Shown here one piece after another: positions 18,145 to 27,847 of a DNA stretch of 64,000 bases; the first letter of the stretch is position 1, and every line of letters starts with the position of its first letter. Below the pieces are notes generated by a model. It worked only from the letters and a program-made list of their open reading frames with translations. It was not told where the DNA came from and searched no databases. The stretch is from Lachnospiraceae bacterium P6A3 (GTDB lineage Bacteria > Bacillota > Clostridia > Lachnospirales > Lachnospiraceae). The position numbers and the translations under genes are program-made. The stretch is from positions 312,911 through 376,910 of the forward strand of contig KL370861.1 in the NCBI GenBank assembly GCA_000702085.1, given 5' to 3'.

Positions 18145-18157
18145 TGTGATAGTCACA
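18145..18157. promoter_or_regulatory. Short palindrome TGTGA-TAG-TCACA
   Basis: A 13-bp perfect palindrome between nrdG and the next gene, about 60 bases upstream of a TATAAT at 18214-18219. It could be a regulator site for the downstream gene; the arm spacing (3) differs from a CRP/FNR site (6 or 4). Confidence 0.3.
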
Positions 18158-18280
18158 AAAAAATGCGGATTATTGTTTTATATTGTGAATATTATTGAAT
18201 CAGTTTCCTATACTATAATGATTTGCAAAGCATGTTTTTTTCCGAGGTGTTTCGGAGTTTCCCTTATGAGGAGTTCGTTT

Positions 18281-19090
18281 ATGAAATTGAATTACGGCAA
18301 GACAATATACACTTTCCGGTTCGGCGGAGAAGCTATGACTGTTAATAACATCGTTCAAGCATGGCTTACCGCAAACCGTTTTTCGTCGGTAAATAATTTC
18401 GATGAAACATATTATTATAACTATGATGCCTGGTACGGAGACAGATGTTTTCAGTATGCGATCGAGGGCGATATCATAACTGTTTATGCATGGACTATCA
18501 GTATCAAAAATAAATTCGTAATGCTTGATTCCGGTGCGCTCAACAATATGAGCGGCAATGCATACAAAGACCTTCTCAACACTCTTTTCTCGGAGATCAC
18601 CGCTAACTGCGCTCCGAACCCTTCGCAGAATATCGTCGCACCTCAAGCCTCTGCTCCCGCACAGAATACTGTAGAACCTCAGTACACAGCCCCCGTGCAG
18701 AACAACGAAGCACCTCAGTACACAGCCCCCGTGCAAAACACCGCAGTACCTCAGTATACAGCCCCTGCGCAAAATCCCGCAATGCCTCAGTATACTGCTC
18801 CCGCACAGAATCCCTACGCCGGTGTGCCTGATTCTGCTCAGTTCACTGATGTGTTTGAAAAAGATATATTGGATAAAAACTCACAGCTTTGCAACATAGG
18901 TTTCATATTATCGATCATCGGATTATTTATATCCATGTTCGGAATGATGTATGGTTTTTTCATCTACTTTATCGAGATATATTTTGCATACAGGGGATTG
19001 AAATCCTACGTAAAGGGCAGGGCAATCGCAATCTTCATTCTCACGGGAATTTCGATATTGATCATTATTCTGAAGCTGGTTCTGCGTTAA
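18281..19090 (+). CDS. Membrane protein with Pro/Gln repeat linker, unknown function
   Basis: 269 residues from ATG at 18281, chosen because GAGGAG lies seven bases upstream; farther upstream starts lack a site. Three parts: an N-terminal globular domain (about 1-110, FRFGGEAMTVNNIVQAWL, WYGDRCFQYAIEGD), a linker of four 12-residue repeats with PQYTAPVQN cores, and two C-terminal membrane segments (NIGFILSIIGLFISMFGMMY and IFILTGISILIIILKLVL). Such soluble domain-linker-two-TM proteins are common in Clostridia without known roles. A TATAAT at 18214 may be its promoter. Confidence 0.8.
   Translation: MKLNYGKTIYTFRFGGEAMTVNNIVQAWLTANRFSSVNNFDETYYYNYDAWYGDRCFQYAIEGDIITVYAWTISIKNKFVMLDSGALNNMSGNAYKDLLNTLFSEITANCAPNPSQNIVAPQASAPAQNTVEPQYTAPVQNNEAPQYTAPVQNTAVPQYTAPAQNPAMPQYTAPAQNPYAGVPDSAQFTDVFEKDILDKNSQLCNIGFILSIIGLFISMFGMMYGFFIYFIEIYFAYRGLKSYVKGRAIAIFILTGISILIIILKLVLR
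18662..18805 (+). repeat. Four coding 36-bp tandem repeats
   Basis: Four units of 36 bases starting CAGAA/CAAAA, encoding the 12-residue Pro-Gln-Tyr-Thr-Ala-Pro linker. Units 1 and 2 are nearly identical at the DNA level, so copy number could vary between strains. Confidence 0.9.
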
Positions 19091-19236
19091 TGGTGAATTA
19101 AAGATCTCTTCCATGGTTTATTCAGGAAGGCTATTTAAACCCTTTCTCGAATCAGCATTACCGTATATTCAAAAACTGACCTTGTAACACAGGGAAAGAA
19201 AAGCGGAAGGGTCCGGACAGTCAAAAACTGCAGGAA

Positions 19237-19277
19237 AACGGGGACAGGCCTTTGGGGGCCGGCCCCGTTATTTTTTT
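19237..19277 (+). terminator. Terminator downstream of the repeat-linker membrane protein
   Basis: AACGGGG...CCCCGTT with an inner GGCC/GGCC pairing, followed by ATTTTTTT. The 145 bases between it and the gene end show nothing recognisable. Confidence 0.85.
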
Positions 19278-19333
19278 GGAAACGCTCCTTTTCAAATTAT
19301 GATATAATAACTTAGTTTGTGAAGGAGATAGTT

Positions 19334-20269
19334 ATGACTAACAAAGAATATTTTGAAAGTTTATGCCCCGAAATGGCAAAACATTCCGAGGAAGTAGTCA
19401 GAAAAATGGGCAGGAACGATCCCTGCTGGTGCGGAAGCGGCAAGAAATACAAAGCATGCCACGCCGCATTCGATGATAAGCTCAAAAAGTATGCTCTGAT
19501 GGGGAAAATAGTACCCGATCACAGCATTATCAAGACCCCCGAACAGATCGAGAAGATCAAGGAGTCCTGCGTGATCAATGTTGCGATCCTTGACCGCATC
19601 GAAAAAGAAATCCACGAGGGCATGCCCACATCGGAGATTGATAAGATCGTTTACGATATGAGCATCGAAGCGGGCGCAATACCCGCACCTTTGAACTACG
19701 AGGGATATCCTTATTCCGTATGTACCTCGGTCAATGAGCAGGTATGCCATGGATTCCCCTCGGACAATGTTATTTTAAAGAGCGGTGATATCGTAAATGT
19801 TGACTGCTCCACGATACTGAACGGTTTCTTTTCCGATTCTTCGAGAATGTTCTGCATAGGAGAGGTTTCCGAGGAAAAGAAGCGCCTTGTGCAGATTACT
19901 AAAGAAGCTTGCTACGAAGGCCTTAAATACGCTAAGCCCTGGGGGTATCTGGGAGACGTGGGCCAGGCTGTACATGATTATTGTTACGACAACGGATACT
20001 CTATCGTCAGGGAAATCGGCGGACACGGTGTGGGACTGGAATTCCATGAAGATCCCTGGGTAGGATATCACTCCAGAAAGGGCACCGAAATGCTCCTTGT
20101 ACCCGGAATGATATTTACGATAGAGCCCATGGTAAATATGGGAAAAGAAGACATTGTGACCGACAAAACAAACGGTTGGGAAGTGTCAACCAAAGACGGT
20201 CAGCCTTCGGCTCAGTGGGAGCTGATGGTACTCATAACAGAGGACGGAAACGAAGTTCTCAGCTGGTAA
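19334..20269 (+). CDS. map: Methionine aminopeptidase, type I, with N-terminal SEC-C motif
   Basis: Removes N-terminal methionine from nascent proteins; 311 residues. Residues about 26-46 are a SEC-C zinc motif (GRNDPCWCGSGKKYKACH) that may dock the enzyme to the ribosome. The peptidase fold follows, with metal ligands in VNVDCSTILNGFFSDSS (DxD-like), GHGVGLEFHEDP and FTIEPM. ATG at 19334 is preceded by AAGGAG; a GTG at 19319 would lie on top of that site. A TATAAT at 19303-19308 is a likely -10 element. It is followed after four bases by the next gene. Confidence 0.95.
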   Translation: MTNKEYFESLCPEMAKHSEEVVRKMGRNDPCWCGSGKKYKACHAAFDDKLKKYALMGKIVPDHSIIKTPEQIEKIKESCVINVAILDRIEKEIHEGMPTSEIDKIVYDMSIEAGAIPAPLNYEGYPYSVCTSVNEQVCHGFPSDNVILKSGDIVNVDCSTILNGFFSDSSRMFCIGEVSEEKKRLVQITKEACYEGLKYAKPWGYLGDVGQAVHDYCYDNGYSIVREIGGHGVGLEFHEDPWVGYHSRKGTEMLLVPGMIFTIEPMVNMGKEDIVTDKTNGWEVSTKDGQPSAQWELMVLITEDGNEVLSW

Positions 20270-20273
20270 ACCT

Positions 20274-21272
20274 ATGAAAAGATCAGGGATCATCCATATC
20301 TGTTTCGCAGTGCTTGCGGTAGTGATACTGGTGCTTGTGATAATCAGATTGAAGGGCTGGATCAGGATCGTGGATCTGGGCGATATATCCGGCTCCGAGG
20401 GCGAGGTTGCGGATTATGAGTGCCACGACAGCATCATGCCGCTGACCGACGAGGAATACAATCTCATACGTCAGAACGAAGAGGTCATCCTTGTTTTCGG
20501 AAACGATCCTTTTTCGGATAACTGCGGTGAAAACGGCAGTTTATCTGCGATGCTGGAAGAAGCATCGGGTGCAAAGGTGATCAATTGTGCCATAACCGGT
20601 TCCTGCATGGGTATGCAGGAGCCGGCTTTTGATATATCGAAAAGTCCCATGAATATATTCAGTCCTTATTTTCTTGCCTGCATTGCCTGTTCTGATAATA
20701 TGGATTATTCAAAAGAGCTTGCTCAGGCAAAAGAAGCTTTGGGGGATACTTTTCCCGAAAACGGAGAACTGGTCCTGAAGATCTTATCGGATCTTGATAT
20801 TTCGACCGTTGATGTGATCGTTTTGTTTTATGACGGCGCGGATTACTTAAAGAGTATACCCGTGGGATTTGACGAGGAGGAATATGACGATCCCTTCTGC
20901 TCATATCTGGGTTCTTTTTCCGCAACCGTGGATGTTCTGAAAAAAGCAGCACCCTCAGCAAGGATCATTGTTTTGTCCGCTCCCTATATGTATTCGGTCT
21001 CCGAAACCGGAGAATGGGAAGCGTGTGAGGACAATCCCAATCTTCTGGGCGCGGATCTGTCGGATTATGTCCTGGGACAGTTCAAGCTGTGCACGGAGGC
21101 ATATGATATCAGCTTCGTTGATAACTATTACGCGAGCATAAATATTCAAAACGGCAGGGATTATCTCACCGACGGCCGTTTTCTGAACGAAGAGGGTAAA
21201 AAAGTCATCTGTGACCGCTTCATGTATGCCCTGACCTATTATGACGCCGAAAATGCGGGAAAAGTTGACTGA
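20274..21272 (+). CDS. SGNH-hydrolase-like membrane-anchored protein, catalytic motifs degenerate
   Basis: 332 residues. A signal anchor (about 5-27) is followed by an extracellular domain that reads like an SGNH/GDSL fold: strand plus VFGNDPFSDN (block I position, about residue 73), a middle helix/strand with VIVLFYDGADYL, SARIIVLSAPY, and a C-terminal DGRFLNEEGKKVICD where active enzymes have DxxHxxxxG. The nucleophile Ser (GDS becomes GND) and the catalytic His (replaced by Asn) both appear lost. It is probably a non-catalytic binding or structural relative, co-transcribed with map. The family assignment is tentative. Confidence 0.7.
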   Translation: MKRSGIIHICFAVLAVVILVLVIIRLKGWIRIVDLGDISGSEGEVADYECHDSIMPLTDEEYNLIRQNEEVILVFGNDPFSDNCGENGSLSAMLEEASGAKVINCAITGSCMGMQEPAFDISKSPMNIFSPYFLACIACSDNMDYSKELAQAKEALGDTFPENGELVLKILSDLDISTVDVIVLFYDGADYLKSIPVGFDEEEYDDPFCSYLGSFSATVDVLKKAAPSARIIVLSAPYMYSVSETGEWEACEDNPNLLGADLSDYVLGQFKLCTEAYDISFVDNYYASINIQNGRDYLTDGRFLNEEGKKVICDRFMYALTYYDAENAGKVD

Positions 21273-21408
21273 AGGCCCCTTTTTCTTCCAAATATATGGT
21301 TTAAAAAGTTGCTTTAATGTAGTAAAATATGTATTTGCAGTTACTTTGTGCTCAGACGGGCGCGAAGCTTTATACTGATGCGGGAACTGCCCATTTTGAG
21401 GAGATTTC

Positions 21409-23898
21409 ATGACATCGGAAGTCAAGCTGACCGAATACATTGACAAAGAAATACTGCAAAAGATTCAGGACTCCTTTTCGGATATGACGGGACTTGCGGC
21501 TCTTACCACAAATGCCGACGGAACCGCTGTTACGGAAGGGTCCAATTTCTGCCGTTTTTGCACGGAATTAAACAGAAAATGCCCGCTGGGAAACCAGCTT
21601 TGCGAATACTCCGATAAGACAGGCGCCATGATGACCCACTCCATGGGACGCCCGACATTTTATACATGTCATGCGGGACTTGTGGATTTCTCCGCTCCCA
21701 TCATCATAAACGGTGAGATGATAGGATGTATTGTCGGCGGCCAGGCACTTACTTCGGAGCCTGACGAGTCCAAGGTCAAGGCACATGCGATACAGCTCGG
21801 GATAGATCCGGACGAGTATTGGAAAGCGATATGCGAAGTGCCCGTGATATCCGAGGACAAGGTCAGCAAGGCCATGGATTTCCTCTATACCATATCCGGA
21901 GTTTTGTCGGATATCGCCTACGGAAAATACAACTCCGACAGGGCTAAGGTGGAGATGGAGCATGCCGTCAAGATGAAGTCCGACTTTCTGGCCAATATGA
22001 GCCATGAGATCAGGACACCGATGAACTCGGTTATCGGAATGGCGGAGATGGCACTCAGGGAAGACATTCCCGACAATGCAAGAAGCTATATCAACCAGAT
22101 CAAATCATCGGGAAGAGCGCTTCTTACCATCATCAACGATATACTTGATTTTTCGAAGATCGAATCGGGCAAGATGGATATAAGCCCGGTGGAATATGAA
22201 CCCATGAGCCTGTTCAACGATGTGGCGAACATCATCATGACAAGGCTGATGGATAAGGATATAGAACTGATCCTTAACATGAACGTGGATATGCCTCATC
22301 TGATCTACGGAGATAATGTGAGGATCCGCCAGATACTTATCAATCTGGCAAACAATGCGGTTAAGTTCACCCGTTCGGGACAGGTGCGTTTCGTAGTTGA
22401 TTTCACCTGGATCGACAGTGACAATATAATGCTCAGTGTTGCGGTAGAAGATACCGGAATAGGAATCAAGCCCGAGAATGTGGGCAAGATCTTTGAATCA
22501 TTCTCACAGCTGGATTCCAAAAGAAACAGAGATGTTGAAGGCTCCGGACTCGGACTTGCGATATCCAAGAACCTCTTAAGCCTGATGAACGGAACGATAC
22601 ATGTCGAATCCGAATACGGCAGGGGATCGGTGTTTTCTTTTAAACTGCCTCAGAAGGTGGTTGATAAAACTCCCAGCATGAGCGTAAAAAATCCTTCGGG
22701 AGTACTTGCGATAGGATTGTTCCAGAACATTTACCTGTCGGACGGCTTTACATGGGATGCCGCCAAGCTCGGTGTGTCGGTTATGAACCTTGCACTGGAT
22801 GCGGATCTTCCCGTAGCATGCGAGACATTCCGCAAGAGAAATCCCGACAGGAAGCTCTTTGTTTTTATAGAGCAGGAGCTGTTAACAGAGGAGAAAAAAG
22901 AATACTTCCGCAAAAATCCAGATATATGCGCGGTTGTTGTGGCAGGATTCTTTGACAGGGTAGAATCGGATATTTCCAATCTGCTCATTGTGAAAAAGCC
23001 GCTTTCGGCAATGAATCTTGCAATGATCCTCAATCATGAGAAGGTTCACTTTGCTTCCTCTGAGGAACGTGCGGATGAAATTACATTTACCGCACCCGAT
23101 GCGAAAGTCCTGATAGTTGATGATAACTCGGTCAACCTGACCGTATCCGAAGGACTGCTCGAGCCGCTTAAGATGAAGACCGAGGCGGCGCTCAGCGGCA
23201 AGGAAGCAATCCGTAAGATAGAAGAGACACATTTCGACCTGATACTGATGGACCACATGATGCCGGAAATGGACGGCGTGGAGACCACCAGAATAATCAG
23301 AAGAATGTATCCGGATTATGACAATGTCCCTATCATAGCCCTGACCGCGAATGCGGTAAACGGAGTGAAGGAAATGTTCCTCTCCGAGGGCATGAACGAT
23401 TTTGTAGCAAAGCCCATAGAGCTTAGGGTATTGGTAAGCAAGATCAGACAGTGGCTTCCTCCGGAACTCATTAAAAAAACAGGATCGTCCGCAAAAGAAG
23501 AAACACCGGATGATATATCCGAAGAAGTGTTTTCCGAAAAATCCGGGGGGCTTGCGGATCTTGATACCGACGAAGCAATGAGACTTCTGGGTACGGAGAA
23601 GCTGTTCATGGCAGTACTTGCCGAGTTTACACGTACCATTCCCGAAAAAGAAGAGAGGGTCGAAAGACTCTACCGTTCGAGAAAGTGGGCGGATTATGCC
23701 ATTGAAGTTCACGGTCTGAAAAATGCATCGAGGCAGATCGGAGCCATGGAACTTTCATCCATGTGTGCGGAGCTTGAAAAAGCAGCCAAGAGCTCGAACG
23801 AAGAAACGGTCATGCAGATCCATGATGAAATGACCGGAAAGCTCAGAGCATACGAGCCGGTATTCAAAGAATACCTGGCAGAGCACGGCACGTTGTAA
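21409..23898 (+). CDS. Hybrid sensor histidine kinase: PocR domain, HisKA, HATPase, REC, HPt
   Basis: 829 residues, cytoplasmic. The N terminus (about 10-170) is a PocR-type ligand or redox domain with a cysteine cluster (FCRFCTELNRKCPLGNQLC). HisKA follows, with phospho-His in MSHEIRTPMNSVIGMAEMAL (about residue 200), then an ATPase domain (VEDTGIGIKPENVGKIFESF, GSGLGLAISKNLL). A degenerate receiver region is followed by a REC domain with the acceptor Asp in LILMDHMMPEMDG (about 612), and an HPt domain with VHGLKNASRQIG (about 766). The full His-Asp-His relay is present; no separate regulator is encoded beside it. An ATG with GAGG upstream was used. Confidence 0.94.
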   Translation: MTSEVKLTEYIDKEILQKIQDSFSDMTGLAALTTNADGTAVTEGSNFCRFCTELNRKCPLGNQLCEYSDKTGAMMTHSMGRPTFYTCHAGLVDFSAPIIINGEMIGCIVGGQALTSEPDESKVKAHAIQLGIDPDEYWKAICEVPVISEDKVSKAMDFLYTISGVLSDIAYGKYNSDRAKVEMEHAVKMKSDFLANMSHEIRTPMNSVIGMAEMALREDIPDNARSYINQIKSSGRALLTIINDILDFSKIESGKMDISPVEYEPMSLFNDVANIIMTRLMDKDIELILNMNVDMPHLIYGDNVRIRQILINLANNAVKFTRSGQVRFVVDFTWIDSDNIMLSVAVEDTGIGIKPENVGKIFESFSQLDSKRNRDVEGSGLGLAISKNLLSLMNGTIHVESEYGRGSVFSFKLPQKVVDKTPSMSVKNPSGVLAIGLFQNIYLSDGFTWDAAKLGVSVMNLALDADLPVACETFRKRNPDRKLFVFIEQELLTEEKKEYFRKNPDICAVVVAGFFDRVESDISNLLIVKKPLSAMNLAMILNHEKVHFASSEERADEITFTAPDAKVLIVDDNSVNLTVSEGLLEPLKMKTEAALSGKEAIRKIEETHFDLILMDHMMPEMDGVETTRIIRRMYPDYDNVPIIALTANAVNGVKEMFLSEGMNDFVAKPIELRVLVSKIRQWLPPELIKKTGSSAKEETPDDISEEVFSEKSGGLADLDTDEAMRLLGTEKLFMAVLAEFTRTIPEKEERVERLYRSRKWADYAIEVHGLKNASRQIGAMELSSMCAELEKAAKSSNEETVMQIHDEMTGKLRAYEPVFKEYLAEHGTL

Positions 23899-23981
23899 GC
23901 CGGTGCGTATTCCGAATTTTATGTTTTTCAAAAACGTGAAAATACAACGAATTAATTTATTTTTATGCAGGAGGTTTTTAA

Positions 23982-25223
23982 ATGTATTCGCTTGATGAAG
24001 TAAAGAACGTAGACCCCGAGGTAGCACAGGCCATCGTTGACGAGCAGAACAGACAGAATTCTCATCTGGAACTGATCGCATCCGAGAACTGGGTAAGCAA
24101 GGCTGTTATGGCAGCAATGGGCAGCCCCCTCACCAACAAGTATGCCGAAGGATATCCCGGAAAGCGTTACTATGGCGGATGTGAGTGCGTTGACGTAGTA
24201 GAAGAGCTCGCAAGAAACCGCGCTATGGAACTCTACGGATGCACATATGCAAATGTTCAGCCTCATTCCGGAGCACAGGCTAACCTTGCGGTTCAGTTTG
24301 CACTCCTTCAGCCCGGTGACACTATTATGGGCATGAACCTCGATCACGGCGGACATCTTACTCACGGTTCACCGGTCAATATTTCCGGAACCTATTTCAA
24401 TGTTGTTCCTTACGGTGTTAACGATGAGGGATTCATCGATTATGACAAGCTTGAGGAGATTGCTAAAGAGTGCAAGCCCAAGATGATCATCGCAGGTGCT
24501 TCCGCGTATGCGCGTACCATCGACTTCAAGCGCTTCAGAGAGATTGCCGATGAAGTAGGTGCATTCCTCATGGTAGATATGGCACACATCGCCGGACTTG
24601 TAGCTGCAGGACTTCATCCCAGCCCCATCCCTTATGCTGATGTTGTAACCACCACTACTCACAAGACTCTTCGCGGACCCAGAGGAGGACTTATCCTTTC
24701 AAGTGCAGAGTTCGCAAAAGAGCACAAGCTCAACAAGGCAGTATTCCCCGGAATCCAGGGCGGACCTCTTATGCACGTTATCGCTGCTAAGGCAGTATGC
24801 TTTAAAGAGGCACTCGATCCCTCATTCAAGGTATATCAGCAGAATATCTATGACAATGCACAGGCTCTTGCAAAGGGACTTATCTCAAGAGGACTTAAGA
24901 TCGTATCGGGCGGAACCGATAACCACCTGATGCTCCTTGATCTTACTCCTTTCAATGAGACCGGTAAGGAGATCGAGGCTCTGCTTGATGAGGCACATAT
25001 CACTGCCAACAAGAACACCATTCCCAATGATCCTCAGAAGGCTAATGTCACAAGCGGTATCAGACTCGGAACTCCCGCTGTTACCTCCAGAGGACTTAAC
25101 ACCGATGATATGGATCAGCTCGCTGAAGCTATCAGCATCATCGTTAAGGAGAAGGAAGCTGGCGTAGAGAAGGCCAAGGCTATCGTTATGGCCCTTACAG
25201 AGAAGTATCCTCTGAACAAATAA
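23982..25223 (+). CDS. glyA: Serine hydroxymethyltransferase
   Basis: PLP enzyme interconverting serine and glycine while charging tetrahydrofolate with a one-carbon unit; 413 residues. It has [20 protein letters not shown] at the N terminus, [14 protein letters not shown], and the PLP lysine in [20 protein letters not shown] precedes the ATG. hom and lysC follow closely, suggesting a serine/glycine and aspartate-family amino-acid unit. The upstream 83 bases show no T-box or glycine riboswitch. Confidence 0.97.
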   Translation: MYSLDEVKNVDPEVAQAIVDEQNRQNSHLELIASENWVSKAVMAAMGSPLTNKYAEGYPGKRYYGGCECVDVVEELARNRAMELYGCTYANVQPHSGAQANLAVQFALLQPGDTIMGMNLDHGGHLTHGSPVNISGTYFNVVPYGVNDEGFIDYDKLEEIAKECKPKMIIAGASAYARTIDFKRFREIADEVGAFLMVDMAHIAGLVAAGLHPSPIPYADVVTTTTHKTLRGPRGGLILSSAEFAKEHKLNKAVFPGIQGGPLMHVIAAKAVCFKEALDPSFKVYQQNIYDNAQALAKGLISRGLKIVSGGTDNHLMLLDLTPFNETGKEIEALLDEAHITANKNTIPNDPQKANVTSGIRLGTPAVTSRGLNTDDMDQLAEAISIIVKEKEAGVEKAKAIVMALTEKYPLNK

Positions 25224-25243
25224 GTAATTGACTGGAGATAGAA

Positions 25244-26452
25244 ATGATTCAAGTTGCTGTATTCGGATACGGAACCGTAGGAAGCGGAGTTGTGGAAGTT
25301 ATCGACAGAAACAACGCATACGTTTCCGATAATTCGGGAGACAAGGTTAACGTTAAATACATACTCGATCTTCGCGATTTCCCCGGAGATCCCAATGAGT
25401 CAAAACTTGTACATGACGTTGATGTCATTTTAAACGACGACGAAGTGTCGATCATCTGCGAGACCATGGGAGGAGTAGGAGCGGCTTATAAGTTTACAAA
25501 GGCTGCTCTCGAAAAGGGAAAGAGTGTATGCTCATCCAATAAAGAGCTTGTTGCAAAACACGGCGCAGAGCTTATTCAGGTTGCCAAGGCTCACGGATGT
25601 GCTTATCTGTTTGAGGCAAGCGTAGGCGGAGGTATTCCCGTTCTCAGAACTCTTACCACCGCTCTCACTGCCGAGAGAATCACAAAGATCGCAGGTATTC
25701 TCAACGGAACCACCAATTTCATTCTGACCAAGATGGAGCAGGACGGAGCTGATTTTGCGGATACTCTGAAAGTAGCTCAGGATCTGGGATATGCCGAGAA
25801 AGATCCCACTGCAGATATCGAAGGACATGACACCGCCAGAAAGATTTCGATCCTTTCCGACATTATGTCTGGACATTTCGTGGATTCCGATGCGGTACAG
25901 ACCGAAGGTATCACGAAGATCACAAGCTCCGATATTGCCATAGCCGCAAAGGCCGGATACAGCATTAAACTCCTCGGACTTGCATCCAGATATGATGATG
26001 ACAGCGTAAGCACGATGGTAGCACCTTTCCTTGTTGCAAAGTCTCATCCCATCGCAGGTGTAAGTGATGTATTCAACGCGGTATTTGTAACCGGTAATAT
26101 GCTCGGTGAGACCATGTATTACGGCAAAGGCGCAGGAAAGCTTGCAACCGCAAGTGCCGTTGTTGCCGACGTTATCGACGCAGCCAGAAAAGGTTCTTCC
26201 TGCATGTACAAAGGCTGGGATGAAACTCCCGTTAAGGCTGCTTCCCTTGCGGATGCCGAGTACAGATTTTTCGTAAGATGTTCATCGGCGGATGCGGATT
26301 CGGTCAAGTCCGGATTTGCGGGTGCGGGAGAGAATATCACCGTAGGATCCGATACCGGATTTATCACAGGTAAGATGACTCAGTCCGGGTTCTATGCGGC
26401 TGCATCAAAAGCAGGTGCTAAGATACTCGGAAGCATCAGAGTTTATGAATAA
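25244..26452 (+). CDS. hom: Homoserine dehydrogenase
   Basis: NAD(P)-dependent reduction of aspartate semialdehyde to homoserine in threonine/methionine synthesis; 402 residues. The Rossmann motif is FGYGTVGSGVVEVI; the substrate domain has GILNGTTNFILTKM, DLGYAEKDPTADIEG and DTARKISIL. A C-terminal segment of about 80 residues resembles an ACT regulatory domain (YRFFVRCSSADADSVKSGFA), consistent with threonine feedback. It lies 20 bases after glyA and 24 before lysC. Confidence 0.96.
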   Translation: MIQVAVFGYGTVGSGVVEVIDRNNAYVSDNSGDKVNVKYILDLRDFPGDPNESKLVHDVDVILNDDEVSIICETMGGVGAAYKFTKAALEKGKSVCSSNKELVAKHGAELIQVAKAHGCAYLFEASVGGGIPVLRTLTTALTAERITKIAGILNGTTNFILTKMEQDGADFADTLKVAQDLGYAEKDPTADIEGHDTARKISILSDIMSGHFVDSDAVQTEGITKITSSDIAIAAKAGYSIKLLGLASRYDDDSVSTMVAPFLVAKSHPIAGVSDVFNAVFVTGNMLGETMYYGKGAGKLATASAVVADVIDAARKGSSCMYKGWDETPVKAASLADAEYRFFVRCSSADADSVKSGFAGAGENITVGSDTGFITGKMTQSGFYAAASKAGAKILGSIRVYE

Positions 26453-26476
26453 ATATTGAAAGAGGATTATGGAAAG

Positions 26477-27799
26477 ATGGCAAAGGTAGTAAAATTCGGC
26501 GGCAGCTCACTTGCTTCTGCCGAGCAGTTCAAAAAGGTCGGCGATATCATCAGAGCGGATGAAGAGAGAAGATATGTTGTTCCCTCTGCTCCCGGTAAGA
26601 GATCTCCCAGAGATACCAAGGTTACCGATATGCTCTACAATCTCTACGACAGTGTTTCGGATGAGAGAAGCTTTGCGGAGTGCCTTAAAAACATCCGCGC
26701 AAGATATGATGAGATCATCAAAGGACTCGGGCTTAAGCTTGATCTGACAAGTGAGTTCGATCTGATCGCCAAGAACCTTAAAGAAGGCGCAGATAAGGAT
26801 TATGCCGCATCCAGAGGAGAGTATCTCAACGGACACATTATGGCAGCATATCTCGGATATGAATTCCTTGATCCCGCAGACTATATTATCTTTGACAAAA
26901 AGACCGAAAATTACGATCCCGAGAAGACTTACAAGAATCTCGGAAAGAAGCTTGAAAAGGTTGAGAGAGCCGTTATTCCCGGATTCTACGGAGCTTATGC
27001 GGACGGAACCGTTAAGACCTTCTCAAGAGGCGGATCCGATATAACCGGTTCAATCGTGGCACGCGCAATCCACGCGGATGTTTACGAGAACTGGACCGAC
27101 GTATCCGGATTCATGATCACCGATCCCAGGATCATCAAAAATCCTGCCAAGATCGAGACCATTACCTACAGAGAACTCAGAGAGCTCGCATACATGGGCG
27201 CGGGAGTTCTTCATGAGGATGCTATCTTCCCCGTTAGACAGGAAGGCATTCCCATTAACATCAGAAACACCAATGATCCTAAGGATGACGGAACCTGGAT
27301 CGTAGAGACAACTTCCAAGAAATCCAAGTATGTTATTACCGGTATTGCCGGCAAGAAGGGATTCTGTGCCGTCAATGTCGATAAGGATATGATGAACTCC
27401 GAGATCGGATTTGGGAGAAGAGTTCTCCAGGCGTTTGAGGAGAACGATATCTCATTCGAGCACCTTCCTTCCGGTATCGATACCATGACCGTATTCGTAC
27501 ATCAGGATGAGTTCAGGGATAAGGAGCAGAGCGTTGTATCCGCTATCCGCAGAATGACCGATCCCGATACCATCGATATCGAATCCGATCTTGCTCTTAT
27601 CGCTGTCGTAGGACGCGGCATGAAGTCCACAAGAGGAACTGCGGGAAGAATCTTCTCCGCACTTGCTCATGCACATGTCAATGTAAAGATGATCGATCAG
27701 GGTTCTTCCGAGATCAACATCATCATCGGCGTTGCAAACTCTGATTTTGAGACGGCTATTAAGGCCATCTATGATATTTTTGTCGAGACAAAAATGTAA
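26477..27799 (+). CDS. lysC: Aspartate kinase
   Basis: First step of the aspartate pathway; 440 residues from ATG at 26477 (MAKVVKFGGSSLASAEQF); a TTG at 26456 is less likely. The kinase domain has KFGGSS, FSRGGSDITGSIVARAI and DPRIIKNPAKIE. Two ACT domains follow (GKKGFCAVNVDKDMMNSEIG and VVGRGMKSTRGTAGRIFSAL, ending MIDQGSSEINIIIGV), the arrangement of feedback-controlled aspartokinases. Together with hom it would feed threonine, methionine and lysine synthesis. Confidence 0.95.
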   Translation: MAKVVKFGGSSLASAEQFKKVGDIIRADEERRYVVPSAPGKRSPRDTKVTDMLYNLYDSVSDERSFAECLKNIRARYDEIIKGLGLKLDLTSEFDLIAKNLKEGADKDYAASRGEYLNGHIMAAYLGYEFLDPADYIIFDKKTENYDPEKTYKNLGKKLEKVERAVIPGFYGAYADGTVKTFSRGGSDITGSIVARAIHADVYENWTDVSGFMITDPRIIKNPAKIETITYRELRELAYMGAGVLHEDAIFPVRQEGIPINIRNTNDPKDDGTWIVETTSKKSKYVITGIAGKKGFCAVNVDKDMMNSEIGFGRRVLQAFEENDISFEHLPSGIDTMTVFVHQDEFRDKEQSVVSAIRRMTDPDTIDIESDLALIAVVGRGMKSTRGTAGRIFSALAHAHVNVKMIDQGSSEINIIIGVANSDFETAIKAIYDIFVETKM

Positions 27800-27847
27800 G
27801 GTTTTCAATTTTCCGAGGGTTTCCTCCGGATAAAAGGAGCTGAGATT

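Noticed and set aside
18145-18157. CRP/FNR operator
   Set aside because: The TGTGA/TCACA arms are only three bases apart instead of six (CRP) or four (FNR), so the match is formal only; kept as a low-confidence palindrome.
23899-23981. Glycine riboswitch or T-box before glyA, hom and lysC
   Set aside because: The gap is only 83 bases and has no specifier stem, T-box sequence or tandem aptamer.
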